Source: Trueperaceae bacterium (GTDB lineage: Bacteria; Deinococcota; Deinococci; Deinococcales; Trueperaceae). Taken from it: a stretch of 64,000 bases of DNA. The stretch is taken from positions 31,305 through 95,304 of the forward strand of contig DASVDQ010000014.1 of assembly GCA_036381035.1 (NCBI GenBank), written 5' to 3'. How positions within the stretch are numbered: the stretch's first letter is position 1; each line of letters opens with the position of its first letter. The position numbers and the translations under genes were made by a program. This document shows positions 53,781 through 62,393 of this stretch, one piece after another. The notes beneath the pieces were generated by a model. That model was given only the letters and a program-made list of their open reading frames with translations, ran no database searches and was not told the origin of the DNA.

Positions 53781-56700
53781 GTGCGGATCGCCTCCCTGAC
53801 ACTGCAGGGCTTCAAGAGCTTCGGGGACCGCACCACCATCGAGTTCTCCCCGGGCGTCACGGCCATCGTCGGCCCCAACGGCTCCGGCAAGTCGAACATC
53901 ATCGACGCCCTGCGCTGGACGACCGGCGGCGGCAGGGCTTCCGCCTTCAGGGCCGAGGACAAGACCGACCTGATCTTCCACGGGGCCAGCGGCAAGCGCT
54001 CCGTGAGCCTCGCCGAGGTCGAGGTCGAGCTCGTCGGCCCGCGCGGCGGCGTGAAGGTGTGGCGCAGCCTCGACCGCGACGGCAACACGCGCCTGCGCCT
54101 CAACGGCAGGAACGCGCGGTTCCTCGACGTCGAGGAGGCGCTGGCCGGCTCGGGCCTCGGCCGCTCGGGCCTGGCCGTCATCGGCCAGGGCGAGGTCAGC
54201 CAGGTGCTCATGGCCGACCCCGAGCGGCTGCTCGCCTACGTCTCGGAGGCGGCCGGCGCCGCCCGCCTCGCCACCCGCCGCGACCAGGCCGCCGAGCGGC
54301 TGGCGGCCGCCGACAGGCACCTCGAGAGGCTGCAGGAGCTGCTCGCGAGCCTACAGGAGCGCGAGCGGGTGCTGACCGAGGAGGCCGAGGGCGCGCGCCG
54401 TCACGCCGCGCTCACGGCCGAGGCGCTGCGGCTGCGCTACACGGCAGCGGTGCTGCGCCGCGACGCCCTCCTGGCCGAGCTGGCGGCCCTCGACAGGCGG
54501 CGCGGCGAGGACGAGCAGCGCCTGGCCGAGGGACGCGCCGCCCTGGCCCAGCTCCGCAGCGCGCTCGATGCCGCCAGGCGCGACCACGAGCGGGCGCAGG
54601 AGCGGCTGCGCGCCGCCGCCGCGGACCTCGAGGCGCGGCGCGGCGACGTGCGCGTGGCCGAGGAGCGCGTGGCCGGGCTCAGGGCCAAGGTGGCGGGCCT
54701 CGAGAGGCGCGAGGCCGACCTGCGCGCCGAGTCGGGGCGCCTGGAGGCCGTGACGGCCCCCGCGGCGCCGGACGACACCGTCGAGGCCGCCGACGCGCGC
54801 CTCGCCGCGCTGGTCGCGGCCGCGCGGGAGGCCGCGTCCCGCCACGCCGGCGCCCGCGACGCGGAGGCCGCCGCGTCAGCCGTCCTCGAGGCGGCCCGCC
54901 AGCGGGAGTCGGCACGGCAGCGCGACGCCGCGGCCCGCGGGGCGCGCCTGGCCTCCCTGGCCGAGCAGGAGGCCGAGCTGGCCGCGCGCCTGCGGCGCGC
55001 CGAGGCCGCCGTGGGCGGACGCGAGCTGGCCGCCCTGGAGGCCGCCGCCGAGGCGGCGCGCTCCGCCAGGGACGCCGCGAACGCGGCCCTCGAGCGCGCC
55101 AGGCAGGAGCTGGCCGAGGTGCACGAGCGGCAGGCCCTGGCCGCGGCCGAGGCGATGTCGACGAGGCGGGCCGCCGAGAGGCTGCGCGCCGCCTTCGAGG
55201 CACGCCGCGGCTACGCCCAGGGACCGCGCGCCGCGCTCTCCTCGGGGATCCCGGGCGTGGTCGGCTCGGTGGCCGACCTGCTGCGGGTCGCGCCGGAGCA
55301 CCAGGCCGCGATAGGCGCCGCGCTCGGGCGACGCGCCGAGTACGTGGTCGTGGACACGGCCGCGACCGGCGAGCGCGTGATCGAGCACGTGAAGAGGGCC
55401 GGCGGCTACGTGACCGTGCTGCCCCTCGACCTGATCAGGTCCAGCGCTGCGACGGTCCCGGCCTCCGTGCTGGCCAAGGAAGGCGTGGTGGGTCTCGCCA
55501 CCGGCCTCGTCGCGGTCGACCCCGCCTACGCCGGCGTGCGCGACATGCTCCTCGCCGGCACCGTCGTGACCCGCGACCTGCGCACGGCCACCGCGATCGC
55601 CCGCGCCGAGCGCCACCGCCCCCGGTGCGTGACCCTCGAGGGCGAGGTCCTCGAGGCCTCCGGGGCGATGAGCGGCGGCCGGCGCTCGCAGCAGCAGGGG
55701 AGCGTGCTGGGCCTGGCCGCCGACCTCGAGGACGCCGAGGCCGCGGCCGAGGCGGCGCGGCGCGCCGCGGAGGAGGCCATGGCGGACCTGGAGGCCGCCA
55801 GGCAGACCGTTCGGTCTCGTCAGGAGGAGGCACGCGTCGCCGCGGAGGGGGCCGAGCGCGCCGAGGCCGCAGCCGCCAGGGCGCGGGAGGAGCGCGCCGC
55901 CGCCACACGCCTCGTAGAGGAGCTGACCGAGCGCCTGACGGCGACCCGCACGGCGCTGGCCGCGGCCAGGAGCGAGGCGGCGCGCGAGGAGCCGGACGCA
56001 GAGGCCGACGCCGCCGACCTCGAAGCGGTGCGCGCCGCCTTCGAGGCCGCCCGCGCCGGGCTGGAGGAGGCGCGACGCGCGCACGCGGAGGCCGAGGCGG
56101 CGGTGGCGGGCGCGCGCCACGAGCGCGAGCTCCTGGCCGAGCGCTGGGCGGCGCACGCCGCGGCCCTCGAGCGCCTCCGGCGCGCCAGGGCGAGGCAGGA
56201 GGAGATCGCCGCCGAGCTGGACGTCGTCGCGCGCGAGCGCGAGGCGACGCGCGCGGACCTGGCGCGCGCCGCGGCGCGCCTCGAGGAGGCCACCGCGAGC
56301 CTGCCCGCCGGCGTGGAGGAGGAGGAGCGGGAGGTCGTGCGCGCCCGCGGCGTCGTCATCGAGCTCGAGGAGGAGCTGGGCCGCCGCACCGAGGAGCAGG
56401 CCCGGATCGCCCAGGCGATCGAGGAGGCGAAGGTGCAGTCGGCGCGGCGCGAGACCGCGCTCGAGCTGGTGAACGAGGAGCTCGAGGACTTCCCGCCCGG
56501 CGTGGCCAAGCTGGAGCTCTCGGAGCGCGCCGCCAGGCAGCGGCTGCGCGAGGTCACCGACGCGCTCGAGGCCCTGGGCGCCGTGAACCACCGCGCCGCC
56601 GGCGAGCTCGAGGAGGTGAGGGCCAGGCGCGAGTCGCTCGAGGTCGAGGCCGTGCAGGCGACCCTCGCCGTGGCCGAGCTGCAGTCAGCCCTGGAGCGCA

Positions 56701-57233
56701 TCGACCGCGAGACCAGCGACCTGGTCGACGCCGCCCTGCAGCGCCTGAGGTCGTCGTTCGGGCGGCACGTCCAGCACCTCTTCGGGCCGGACGCCCGCGG
56801 GGCGATCGAGGTCGACACCGACGGGCGCCGACCGACCGGCGTGAAGATCCGTCTCACGCCGCCCGGCAAGCAGACGCAGTCGCTCCACCTGCTCTCTGTG
56901 GGCGAGCGGACCATGGGGGCACTGGCGTTCCTCTTCGCGCTCATGGGGGACGGCTCCACGGGCCTGCCTGTGGCGGTGCTCGACGAGGTTGACGCGCCCC
57001 TCGACGAGGCCAACATCCGCCGCTTCGCCACGTTCCTCACGCGGCTGGCGCGGCACGGCACGCAGTTCATCCTCATCACCCACCAGAAGGCGACGTTCGA
57101 GGTCGCCGACGCGCTGTGGGGCGTCACGACCGAGCGCGGCGTGAGCCGCGTCTTCAGCGTCAGGCGCGCCGACGACCCGCCGCAGGACCAGCGCCCGGGC
57201 GTCGGCGGGCGTCCGGCCGTCGCCGCCGACTGA
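53781..57233 (+). CDS. smc: Chromosome segregation protein SMC
   Basis: The protein is 1150 residues. The N-terminal ATPase lobe has Walker A GPNGSGKSN at 31-39. Long Ala/Glu/Arg-rich coiled coils flank a hinge at about 490-640 (GIPGVVGSVADLLRVAPEHQ, AERHRPRCVTLEGEVLEASG). The C-terminal lobe has the ABC signature LHLLSVGERTMGALAFLFAL and Walker B LPVAVLDEVDAPLDEANIRR. SMC with ScpAB loads at origins and compacts the chromosome. The signature reads LSVGE, not LSGGE. No scpA or scpB lies nearby. The gene is followed eight bases later by birA. Confidence 0.96.
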   Translation: MRIASLTLQGFKSFGDRTTIEFSPGVTAIVGPNGSGKSNIIDALRWTTGGGRASAFRAEDKTDLIFHGASGKRSVSLAEVEVELVGPRGGVKVWRSLDRDGNTRLRLNGRNARFLDVEEALAGSGLGRSGLAVIGQGEVSQVLMADPERLLAYVSEAAGAARLATRRDQAAERLAAADRHLERLQELLASLQERERVLTEEAEGARRHAALTAEALRLRYTAAVLRRDALLAELAALDRRRGEDEQRLAEGRAALAQLRSALDAARRDHERAQERLRAAAADLEARRGDVRVAEERVAGLRAKVAGLERREADLRAESGRLEAVTAPAAPDDTVEAADARLAALVAAAREAASRHAGARDAEAAASAVLEAARQRESARQRDAAARGARLASLAEQEAELAARLRRAEAAVGGRELAALEAAAEAARSARDAANAALERARQELAEVHERQALAAAEAMSTRRAAERLRAAFEARRGYAQGPRAALSSGIPGVVGSVADLLRVAPEHQAAIGAALGRRAEYVVVDTAATGERVIEHVKRAGGYVTVLPLDLIRSSAATVPASVLAKEGVVGLATGLVAVDPAYAGVRDMLLAGTVVTRDLRTATAIARAERHRPRCVTLEGEVLEASGAMSGGRRSQQQGSVLGLAADLEDAEAAAEAARRAAEEAMADLEAARQTVRSRQEEARVAAEGAERAEAAAARAREERAAATRLVEELTERLTATRTALAAARSEAAREEPDAEADAADLEAVRAAFEAARAGLEEARRAHAEAEAAVAGARHERELLAERWAAHAAALERLRRARARQEEIAAELDVVAREREATRADLARAAARLEEATASLPAGVEEEEREVVRARGVVIELEEELGRRTEEQARIAQAIEEAKVQSARRETALELVNEELEDFPPGVAKLELSERAARQRLREVTDALEALGAVNHRAAGELEEVRARRESLEVEAVQATLAVAELQSALERIDRETSDLVDAALQRLRSSFGRHVQHLFGPDARGAIEVDTDGRRPTGVKIRLTPPGKQTQSLHLLSVGERTMGALAFLFALMGDGSTGLPVAVLDEVDAPLDEANIRRFATFLTRLARHGTQFILITHQKATFEVADALWGVTTERGVSRVFSVRRADDPPQDQRPGVGGRPAVAAD

Positions 57234-57241
57234 CCACCGGC

Positions 57242-57949
57242 GTGGGGCGCTTCCGACTGCTGCGGCTCGACAGCGTCGCCTCCACCCAGGACGCGCTCGC
57301 GCAGCGCGCGCGCTCCGGCGAGGACGTGAGCGGCCTGGTCGTGCGCGCGCTGGAGCAGACGAGCGGGCGCGGCCGGCGCGGCACGGCGTGGGCGTCGCCG
57401 CGCGGCGGCAGCTACCAGTCCGTCGGCCTGGGACGCGAGGCGTGGCCGTGGCTGACGCTGGCCCTGGGCGTGGGCGTCGCCGAGGCGCTGAGCGTGGGTG
57501 TCGGGGCCGGCGTGAAGGTGAAGTGGCCGAACGACCTCTACCTGGGGGACGGCAAGCTCGGCGGCATCATCGCCGAGGTCGTGGCGGGCCAGGTGATCGC
57601 GGGCGTGGGCGTGAACGTGGCCAACGCGCCGCCCCCCGGCGGGGCCGCCCTGGCGGGCGCCGAGCCGGAGGCCGTCTCGGACCTCGTGCTGGCCGGGCTG
57701 GAGCGCGGCGTCGCACTGGCGCGGGACGGGGGAGAGGCCGTGCGCGAGCGCTTCGCGTCGGTCGACGCCCTGCGGGGCCGCGAGGTCTCTGTCGTTGTCG
57801 GCGCCGAGCGCGGCGGCGAGGCCCTGACGGGCGTGGCCGTCGGGGTCGACGCCCTCGGCGCCCTGCTAGTCGCGGTGGCCGGCGCGGGCGCCCCCGTGCG
57901 GGTCACCGCCGGGCACGTCACGAGCTTCGGCCGCCCGGCGGGGGCCTGA
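57242..57949 (+). CDS. birA: Biotin-protein ligase (monofunctional BirA)
   Basis: This 235-residue catalytic domain is without the N-terminal DNA-binding helix-turn-helix of E. coli BirA. It has LLRLDSVASTQDALAQRARS, the biotinyl-AMP loop TSGRGRRGTAWASPRGG, VKWPNDLYLGDGKLGGIIAE, and a C-terminal SH3-like domain (FASVDALRGREVSVVVG). It attaches biotin to carboxylases. The start at 57242 lies eight bases after the smc stop. It is likely translated from the same mRNA as smc. It should not act as a repressor because the DNA-binding part is missing. Confidence 0.93.
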   Translation: MGRFRLLRLDSVASTQDALAQRARSGEDVSGLVVRALEQTSGRGRRGTAWASPRGGSYQSVGLGREAWPWLTLALGVGVAEALSVGVGAGVKVKWPNDLYLGDGKLGGIIAEVVAGQVIAGVGVNVANAPPPGGAALAGAEPEAVSDLVLAGLERGVALARDGGEAVRERFASVDALRGREVSVVVGAERGGEALTGVAVGVDALGALLVAVAGAGAPVRVTAGHVTSFGRPAGA

Positions 57950-58071
57950 GGGGAGCCGGCCGGCCGCCGCGCCCCGCTCAAAGTCCCCAGGCCCGCCTCT
58001 TACCTGCCGCGGCGCCACGACCCGCGCGCTCTCATGTGGCTTTGGTCTCGTCGTGGGCGCGAATCCCGGCC

Positions 58072-58077
58072 TAGAGT
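58072..58077 (+). promoter_or_regulatory. -10 element of the receiver/HEAT/GT2 operon (leaderless)
   Basis: TAGAGT ends six bases before the ATG at 58084. Confidence 0.55.
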
Positions 58078-58083
58078 GCCGAC

Positions 58084-58596
58084 ATGCACAACTCGGTCGC
58101 ACGGCCCACGGGGGACCCGAGCGGGGTGGGGGAGCGAGACGATGGCGCCGCGGAAGCGGGGGCCGCCGGCGCGATCTGGGTGGTCGACGACAGCGAGGCG
58201 ATACGCGTGCTGGCGAAGAGCGCCTTCGAGCGCGCGGGCTGGCGCGTGACGGCGTTCGAGGACCTCGCCGGCGCGCGGGACGCGCTGGCCGCCGGGCCGG
58301 CGCCCGACGCCGTGCTCCTCGACATCCACCTGCCTGACGGCAACGGCCTGCACGACATCGGCGCCTTCGCGGCGACCGGGGCGGCCGTGGTGGTGGTGAG
58401 CAACGTGGCCGGGCCCGATCAGGTGGAGGCGGCCTTCGCCGCCGGCGCCGGCGACGTGGTACCCAAGCCCTTCGACCTCAGGAGCCTGCTGGCGCGCGTG
58501 GAGCGCGCGGCGCGGGCGGCGAGGGCGGTGCGGCCTGTGGCTCCCGCCGCGGAGGCGCGGGCAGCCGCGGGGGTCGGCGGGGCAGAGCTAGGCTGA
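58084..58596 (+). CDS. Single-domain response regulator (receiver)
   Basis: The protein is 170 residues. After a 30-residue flexible leader comes a canonical CheY-like domain: IWVVDDSEAIRVLAK with the acidic pair D35/D36, LLDIHLPDGNG with the phospho-accepting Asp80, VVVVSN with the conserved Ser/Thr position, and DVVPKPFDLRSLL with the conserved lysine. The last 30 residues are Ala/Arg-rich and probably disordered. There is no output domain, so it likely acts by protein contact. Its stop overlaps the next ATG (TGATG), placing it at the head of a three-gene operon with a HEAT protein and a glycosyltransferase. The partner kinase is not present. Confidence 0.92.
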   Translation: MHNSVARPTGDPSGVGERDDGAAEAGAAGAIWVVDDSEAIRVLAKSAFERAGWRVTAFEDLAGARDALAAGPAPDAVLLDIHLPDGNGLHDIGAFAATGAAVVVVSNVAGPDQVEAAFAAGAGDVVPKPFDLRSLLARVERAARAARAVRPVAPAAEARAAAGVGGAELG

Positions 58597-59864
58597 TGAG
58601 CGGCGCCGGGCTGGCGCCGCTGTTCGTCGCGATCCTCGTCGTGGCGGCCGCGGTCGGCGCGACGATGTTCGCGATGCTCGTCTGGTTCGTGGCCGGGCAG
58701 GGCACCGCCGGCGCCTGGCGCTCGCTCGTCGTGGCGCTCACCGTCGCCGGCGTCGGCCTGGGCGCCGTGGCCATCGTGCACCTCGCGCTGGTCGCCGTCA
58801 GGCACGAGGCGACGCGGCGGCGCGAGCGCCGCGTCCACGAGTGGACCGGGGCCTGGGCCGAGGTCGCGTCCGGCGGCCGGGTGCCGTTCGTGCCTCCCGA
58901 AGCGCGCCCCGTCGCCTCGGAGGCCGCCGCCCGCGTGATCCAGCAGCTGGCGGGCGAGGGCGCAAAGCGCGTGAGGGCCGGCCTCGCTACCAGCGGCGTG
59001 CTGCCAGCCGAGCTGGCCTCCGCGGCCCGGGGCATCGGCGTGCCGCGCAGCCGCTCCACGGCGGCTCTCGAGCGCCTGGCGTGGATCGCCACGCCCGACG
59101 CCCTGCCGCTGTTCGCCCGCGCGGCCCGCGGCCCCGACGTCAGGAGCGCGCGGGCCGCGCTGCTGGGCATGGCGAGGGTGCTGGCCGAGCAGCATCTGCC
59201 CGACCCCGTCGGACGCGAGCTGGTCTCGGCGATCGAGGACCACCTGGCCAGCGCGCCGGACCCGGCCGGCCTGCGGACGTTCCTGTCGACGGTCCTGCTG
59301 GCGACGGGAGACCACCTGTCCTGGCTGTGCGCCCGCCTGCTGCGCCGCAGCGAGCCGGAGGTGGCGCACGTGGCCGCGCTGGAGGCCATCGGCCTGTCCC
59401 ACCGCCCCGAGGCGCTCGAGCTCGCCACCGAGGCGCTGCTGGGGGCGACCGAGGACGAGACGGCCGCCGCCGCGCTGCGCGCGCTGGCGCGCGTGGGGCA
59501 CGTGCCGGAGAACGCCCACCACGCCGTGCTCGAGGCGACGGAGTCGGCGCACCTCGGCACGCGGGTCCAGGCCGCGCACGCGCTCGTGTGGCTGCCGCCC
59601 GAGGTCGCCCTGCCCGCCCTGTGGACGCTGCTCGGAGACACGGCGTGGGAGGTGCGACGCGCGGCGGCGCAGGCCCTCGCCCGCAGCGGGCCGCCCGGCG
59701 AGGCCGAGCTGCGGCGTGCCGCTGCCTCGCACCCCGACCGGTTCGCCAGGGACATCGCGGGGATCACGCTGGCGGCCTCCCGCGGGGCGAGCGGCGCCGA
59801 GGAGCCGGGACCCCCGCGACCGCCCGCGCGTGCCGCGCTGGCGGCGGCGGAAGGCGCCCCGTGA
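58596..59864 (+). CDS. HEAT-repeat membrane protein
   Basis: The protein is 422 residues. Two hydrophobic segments at about 5-30 and 40-68 anchor it in the membrane. The rest is a helical repeat region with HEAT-type units, clearest in EVAHVAALEAIGLSHRPEAL, ETAAAALRALARVGHVPENA and AWEVRRAAAQALARSGPPGE. Such scaffolds bind partners; the gene is coupled on both sides (TGATG with the receiver gene, GTGA with the glycosyltransferase). I infer that it couples the receiver to the synthase at the membrane. The exact partner is unknown. Confidence 0.85.
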   Translation: MSGAGLAPLFVAILVVAAAVGATMFAMLVWFVAGQGTAGAWRSLVVALTVAGVGLGAVAIVHLALVAVRHEATRRRERRVHEWTGAWAEVASGGRVPFVPPEARPVASEAAARVIQQLAGEGAKRVRAGLATSGVLPAELASAARGIGVPRSRSTAALERLAWIATPDALPLFARAARGPDVRSARAALLGMARVLAEQHLPDPVGRELVSAIEDHLASAPDPAGLRTFLSTVLLATGDHLSWLCARLLRRSEPEVAHVAALEAIGLSHRPEALELATEALLGATEDETAAAALRALARVGHVPENAHHAVLEATESAHLGTRVQAAHALVWLPPEVALPALWTLLGDTAWEVRRAAAQALARSGPPGEAELRRAAASHPDRFARDIAGITLAASRGASGAEEPGPPRPPARAALAAAEGAP

Positions 59865-61249
59865 GCGTCGTCGACGCCCTGCAGCTCGTGGTCCTGGTGG
59901 CCTTCGCGGTCATCAACGGGACGCAGCTCGGCGGGCTGGTGCTGGCGTCGCGCGCGCTGCTCATGCGCGACAGGCGCGCGTCGCGCCTCGAGGAGGTCGC
60001 GCTGGCCAGGGCCGCGACGTACCTGCCGGTCAGCTTCCTCGTGCCCGCCTACAACGAGGAGGCGACGATCGTCGGCAGCGTCCGCAGCCTGCTGGCGATG
60101 CACTACCCGGAGTTCGAGCTGATCGTCGTGAGCGACGGCTCGAAGGACGGCACCATGGCGGTCCTCCACGAGGCGTTCGACCTCGTCCCCGCCGTCGCCA
60201 GCCCGCGCCGCTGCACCCAGCACGCCCGCGTGATCGGCACCTGGCGCAGCGCCACGCACCCGGCCCTGACCGTGATCGAGAAGGAGAACGGCGGACGCTC
60301 CGACGCGCTGAACGCCGCGATCGAGCAGGCGCGCTACCCGATCTGCGTGGTCATCGACGCCGACAGCCTCGTCGACCCCGAGGCCCTGCTCCTGGCGGGC
60401 ACGCGCTTCCTCGACGACCCCACCCTGGTCGCGCTGGGCGGCTCGATCCGCCCCGTGAACGACGCGATCGTCAGCGGCGGCAGCGTGCGCCTGGCCCGCA
60501 CGCCCCGCAACTTCCTGGCCCGCTGGCAGCAGCTCGAGTACGCGCGCGCGTTCACCGCCGCCCGCGTCGCGATGAGCGAGCTGGGCTGCCTGATCCTGAT
60601 CTCCGGCGCCTTCGGGCTGTTCAGGCGCAGCGCCCTCATCGCCGTGGGCGGGTACCGCACCGACACCGTGGGCGAGGACTTCGAGCTGACCGTGCGGCTC
60701 CACCGCTACTTCCGCGACAGGGGAGAGCCCTACCGCATCGAGTACCTCGTCGACCCCGTGTGCTGGACTCAGGTGCCGGAGGAACCGAGGGTCCTGCGCA
60801 ACCAGCGCGACCGCTGGCACCGCGGCCTCTGGGAGGTCCTGTGGGCGCACCGGGACATGCTGTTCAACCCGCGCTACGGCCGCATCGGGTTCTTCGCGCT
60901 GCCCTACATGTGGTTCGTCGAGGGCCTCTCGCCCGTGTTCGAGGTCTCCGGCTACGTGCTCGTCGCCGCCCTGGCGGTCCTCGGCCAGCTCGACGCGGCC
61001 TTCGCCGCGGCGTTCTTCGCCCTGGCGCTGCTCTACGGGCTGCTGGTCAGCCTCGGCACCACGGCCCTGGACGTCGTGCTGCCGCACTCGCCGCGCCGCG
61101 CCGTCGACAGGCTGCGTCTCCTGAACGCCGTGATGACGGAGAGCCTCTGGTACCGACCGTGGCTCGCGTTCGTGAGGCTCGTGGCCACCTTCGGCGTGCG
61201 GAGCAAGCGCGGCAAGTGGGGCACGATGACGCGCCGCAGCTTCGGCTGA
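59861..61249 (+). CDS. Processive family-2 glycosyltransferase (BcsA/PgaC-like)
   Basis: The protein is 462 residues. One N-terminal helix precedes the GT-A domain with VSFLVPAYNEEATIVGSVRS, LIVVSDGSKDGTMA, VIDADSLVDPEA (DxD-like metal site), GGYRTDTVGEDFELTVRLHR (the ED base) and RNQRDRWHRGLWEVLW with the QxxRW motif of processive synthases. Three or four helices follow (about 345-440). No PilZ domain is fused. It probably extrudes a polysaccharide, with product unknown. The GTG overlaps the HEAT stop as GTGA. Confidence 0.93.
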   Translation: MSVVDALQLVVLVAFAVINGTQLGGLVLASRALLMRDRRASRLEEVALARAATYLPVSFLVPAYNEEATIVGSVRSLLAMHYPEFELIVVSDGSKDGTMAVLHEAFDLVPAVASPRRCTQHARVIGTWRSATHPALTVIEKENGGRSDALNAAIEQARYPICVVIDADSLVDPEALLLAGTRFLDDPTLVALGGSIRPVNDAIVSGGSVRLARTPRNFLARWQQLEYARAFTAARVAMSELGCLILISGAFGLFRRSALIAVGGYRTDTVGEDFELTVRLHRYFRDRGEPYRIEYLVDPVCWTQVPEEPRVLRNQRDRWHRGLWEVLWAHRDMLFNPRYGRIGFFALPYMWFVEGLSPVFEVSGYVLVAALAVLGQLDAAFAAAFFALALLYGLLVSLGTTALDVVLPHSPRRAVDRLRLLNAVMTESLWYRPWLAFVRLVATFGVRSKRGKWGTMTRRSFG

Positions 61250-61262
61250 GCCGTCGCGCCGG

Positions 61263-62261
61263 TCACCAGTCCTCGATGTCGTCGCCGATCGCCTCGGCGT
61301 CGATCTTCGCGTAGATGCGAGTCGTCTGGATGTCGGCGTGGCGCAGGTGCGCGGCGACCCGGCCGAGGTCCTTCGTCTGGCGGTAGTAGCGCGTGCCCGC
61401 GCCGTGCCTGAGCCCGTGCACGCCGGCCGTCCCGTAGTCGACGCCGGCGCGCGCGCACAGGCGCCTGAAGCGCCGCCTGGCGTGGTCGGCGGTCCAGGGC
61501 AGCACGTAGGCCTGGTCGCGCTGGCGCTTCTCGCCGGCGCGGTAGTCGGGGTCGGCGGAGAGCTCGCTCAGCGCCTCGCGCAGGCGCCTGGTCATGCGCA
61601 CCGTCGCCGCCTTGCCGCCCTTGCCGGAGCGCACGCGCAGCGTGCTCGTGCCCATGTCGACGTCGTCCCACCTGAGGTCGGCCATCTCGCCGATGCGCAG
61701 CCCGCCGTGCGCGCCCAGGAGCACCATCACCCGCTCCGCGCCGGCCGCATGCCCGAGCAGCGCCTCGACCTCGCCGTCGCGGTACGGCCGGCGCTTCTCC
61801 CACGGCGGCGTCGGGTCCTTGGCGACGCGCACGTCGTCGAACGGCCGCGCCTCGGTCGCCCCGGCCCACCTGAGCGCCTTGTACAGCGTCCTGGCCGCCG
61901 CCAGCTTCACGTTCAGCGTCGCCGGCGACGGCGGCTCGCCGCCCGTCAGCGCTCCGGCCTCGAGGCGCCGCACGTAGACGACGCCGGCGTCGCGCGCCGG
62001 CCGCAGCAGGTTCTCGCCGGCCCAGGCCGCCAGCAGGTCGGCGACGCCGCGGCGGTAGGTGCGCAGCGTGTGCCGGCTGACCCGCGCGCCCTTGGCGCCG
62101 TGCAGGAAGAGGTAGGCTTCGGTGAGCGCCCAGAGCTCCTCGGCGTGGCGCTCGTTCGCGGCCTTGGCCGCGCGGCGCCTCAGCTCGTCGGGCGGCAGGC
62201 CCGCCCAGGTCTCGGCACGCGCCAGCGCGGAGCCGTCGTAGGGGGTGATCTCGGCGGCCAT
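61263..62261 (-). CDS. Tyrosine recombinase of the Xer/integrase family
   Basis: The protein is 332 residues. A SAM-like core-binding domain (about 35-150, ALTEAYLFLHGAKGARVSRH) precedes the catalytic domain with all expected residues: Arg189 in LLGAHGGLRIGEMADLRW, a lysine in RSGKGGKAAT, His282 and Arg285 in VHGLRHGAGT, His308 in HLRHADIQTTRIY and nucleophile Tyr317. It could be the cell's dimer-resolving recombinase or an element integrase. It has GC-rich codons like the host genes. The ATG lies seven bases after a TAAGCT box, and a dif-like palindrome begins 17 bases upstream. Confidence 0.92.
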   Translation of the reverse strand: MAAEITPYDGSALARAETWAGLPPDELRRRAAKAANERHAEELWALTEAYLFLHGAKGARVSRHTLRTYRRGVADLLAAWAGENLLRPARDAGVVYVRRLEAGALTGGEPPSPATLNVKLAAARTLYKALRWAGATEARPFDDVRVAKDPTPPWEKRRPYRDGEVEALLGHAAGAERVMVLLGAHGGLRIGEMADLRWDDVDMGTSTLRVRSGKGGKAATVRMTRRLREALSELSADPDYRAGEKRQRDQAYVLPWTADHARRRFRRLCARAGVDYGTAGVHGLRHGAGTRYYRQTKDLGRVAAHLRHADIQTTRIYAKIDAEAIGDDIEDW

Positions 62262-62268
62262 GCCGGCC

Positions 62269-62274
62269 AGCTTA
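62269..62274 (-). promoter_or_regulatory. -10 element of the tyrosine recombinase gene
   Basis: Minus-strand TAAGCT ends seven bases before the ATG at 62261, just left of the dif-like site. Confidence 0.5.
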
Positions 62275-62277
62275 CAC

Positions 62278-62305
62278 AGGTCTGATAAGACTAGTTATCA
62301 GGCTT
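62278..62305. other. dif-like recombination site
   Basis: This 28-base site has two 11-base arms around a 6-base centre (GACTAG). The inner seven bases of each arm are perfect complements (CTGATAA and TTATCAG); over the full arms nine of 11 positions pair. Xer sites of other bacteria share the 11-6-11 layout and the inner ATAA/TTAT core. It sits 17 bases upstream of the recombinase gene and exactly at a drop in GC content. Whether it is the chromosomal dif, an attachment site or an operator cannot be told from this window. Confidence 0.55.
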
Positions 62306-62393
62306 TTCACATGCGCCCTTCGTGACGGATCCCGACCTTTGGTTCCTACTGTGCCCGTAGGTTCGATGAGAGATCGTGGACCGGGGGAACACC

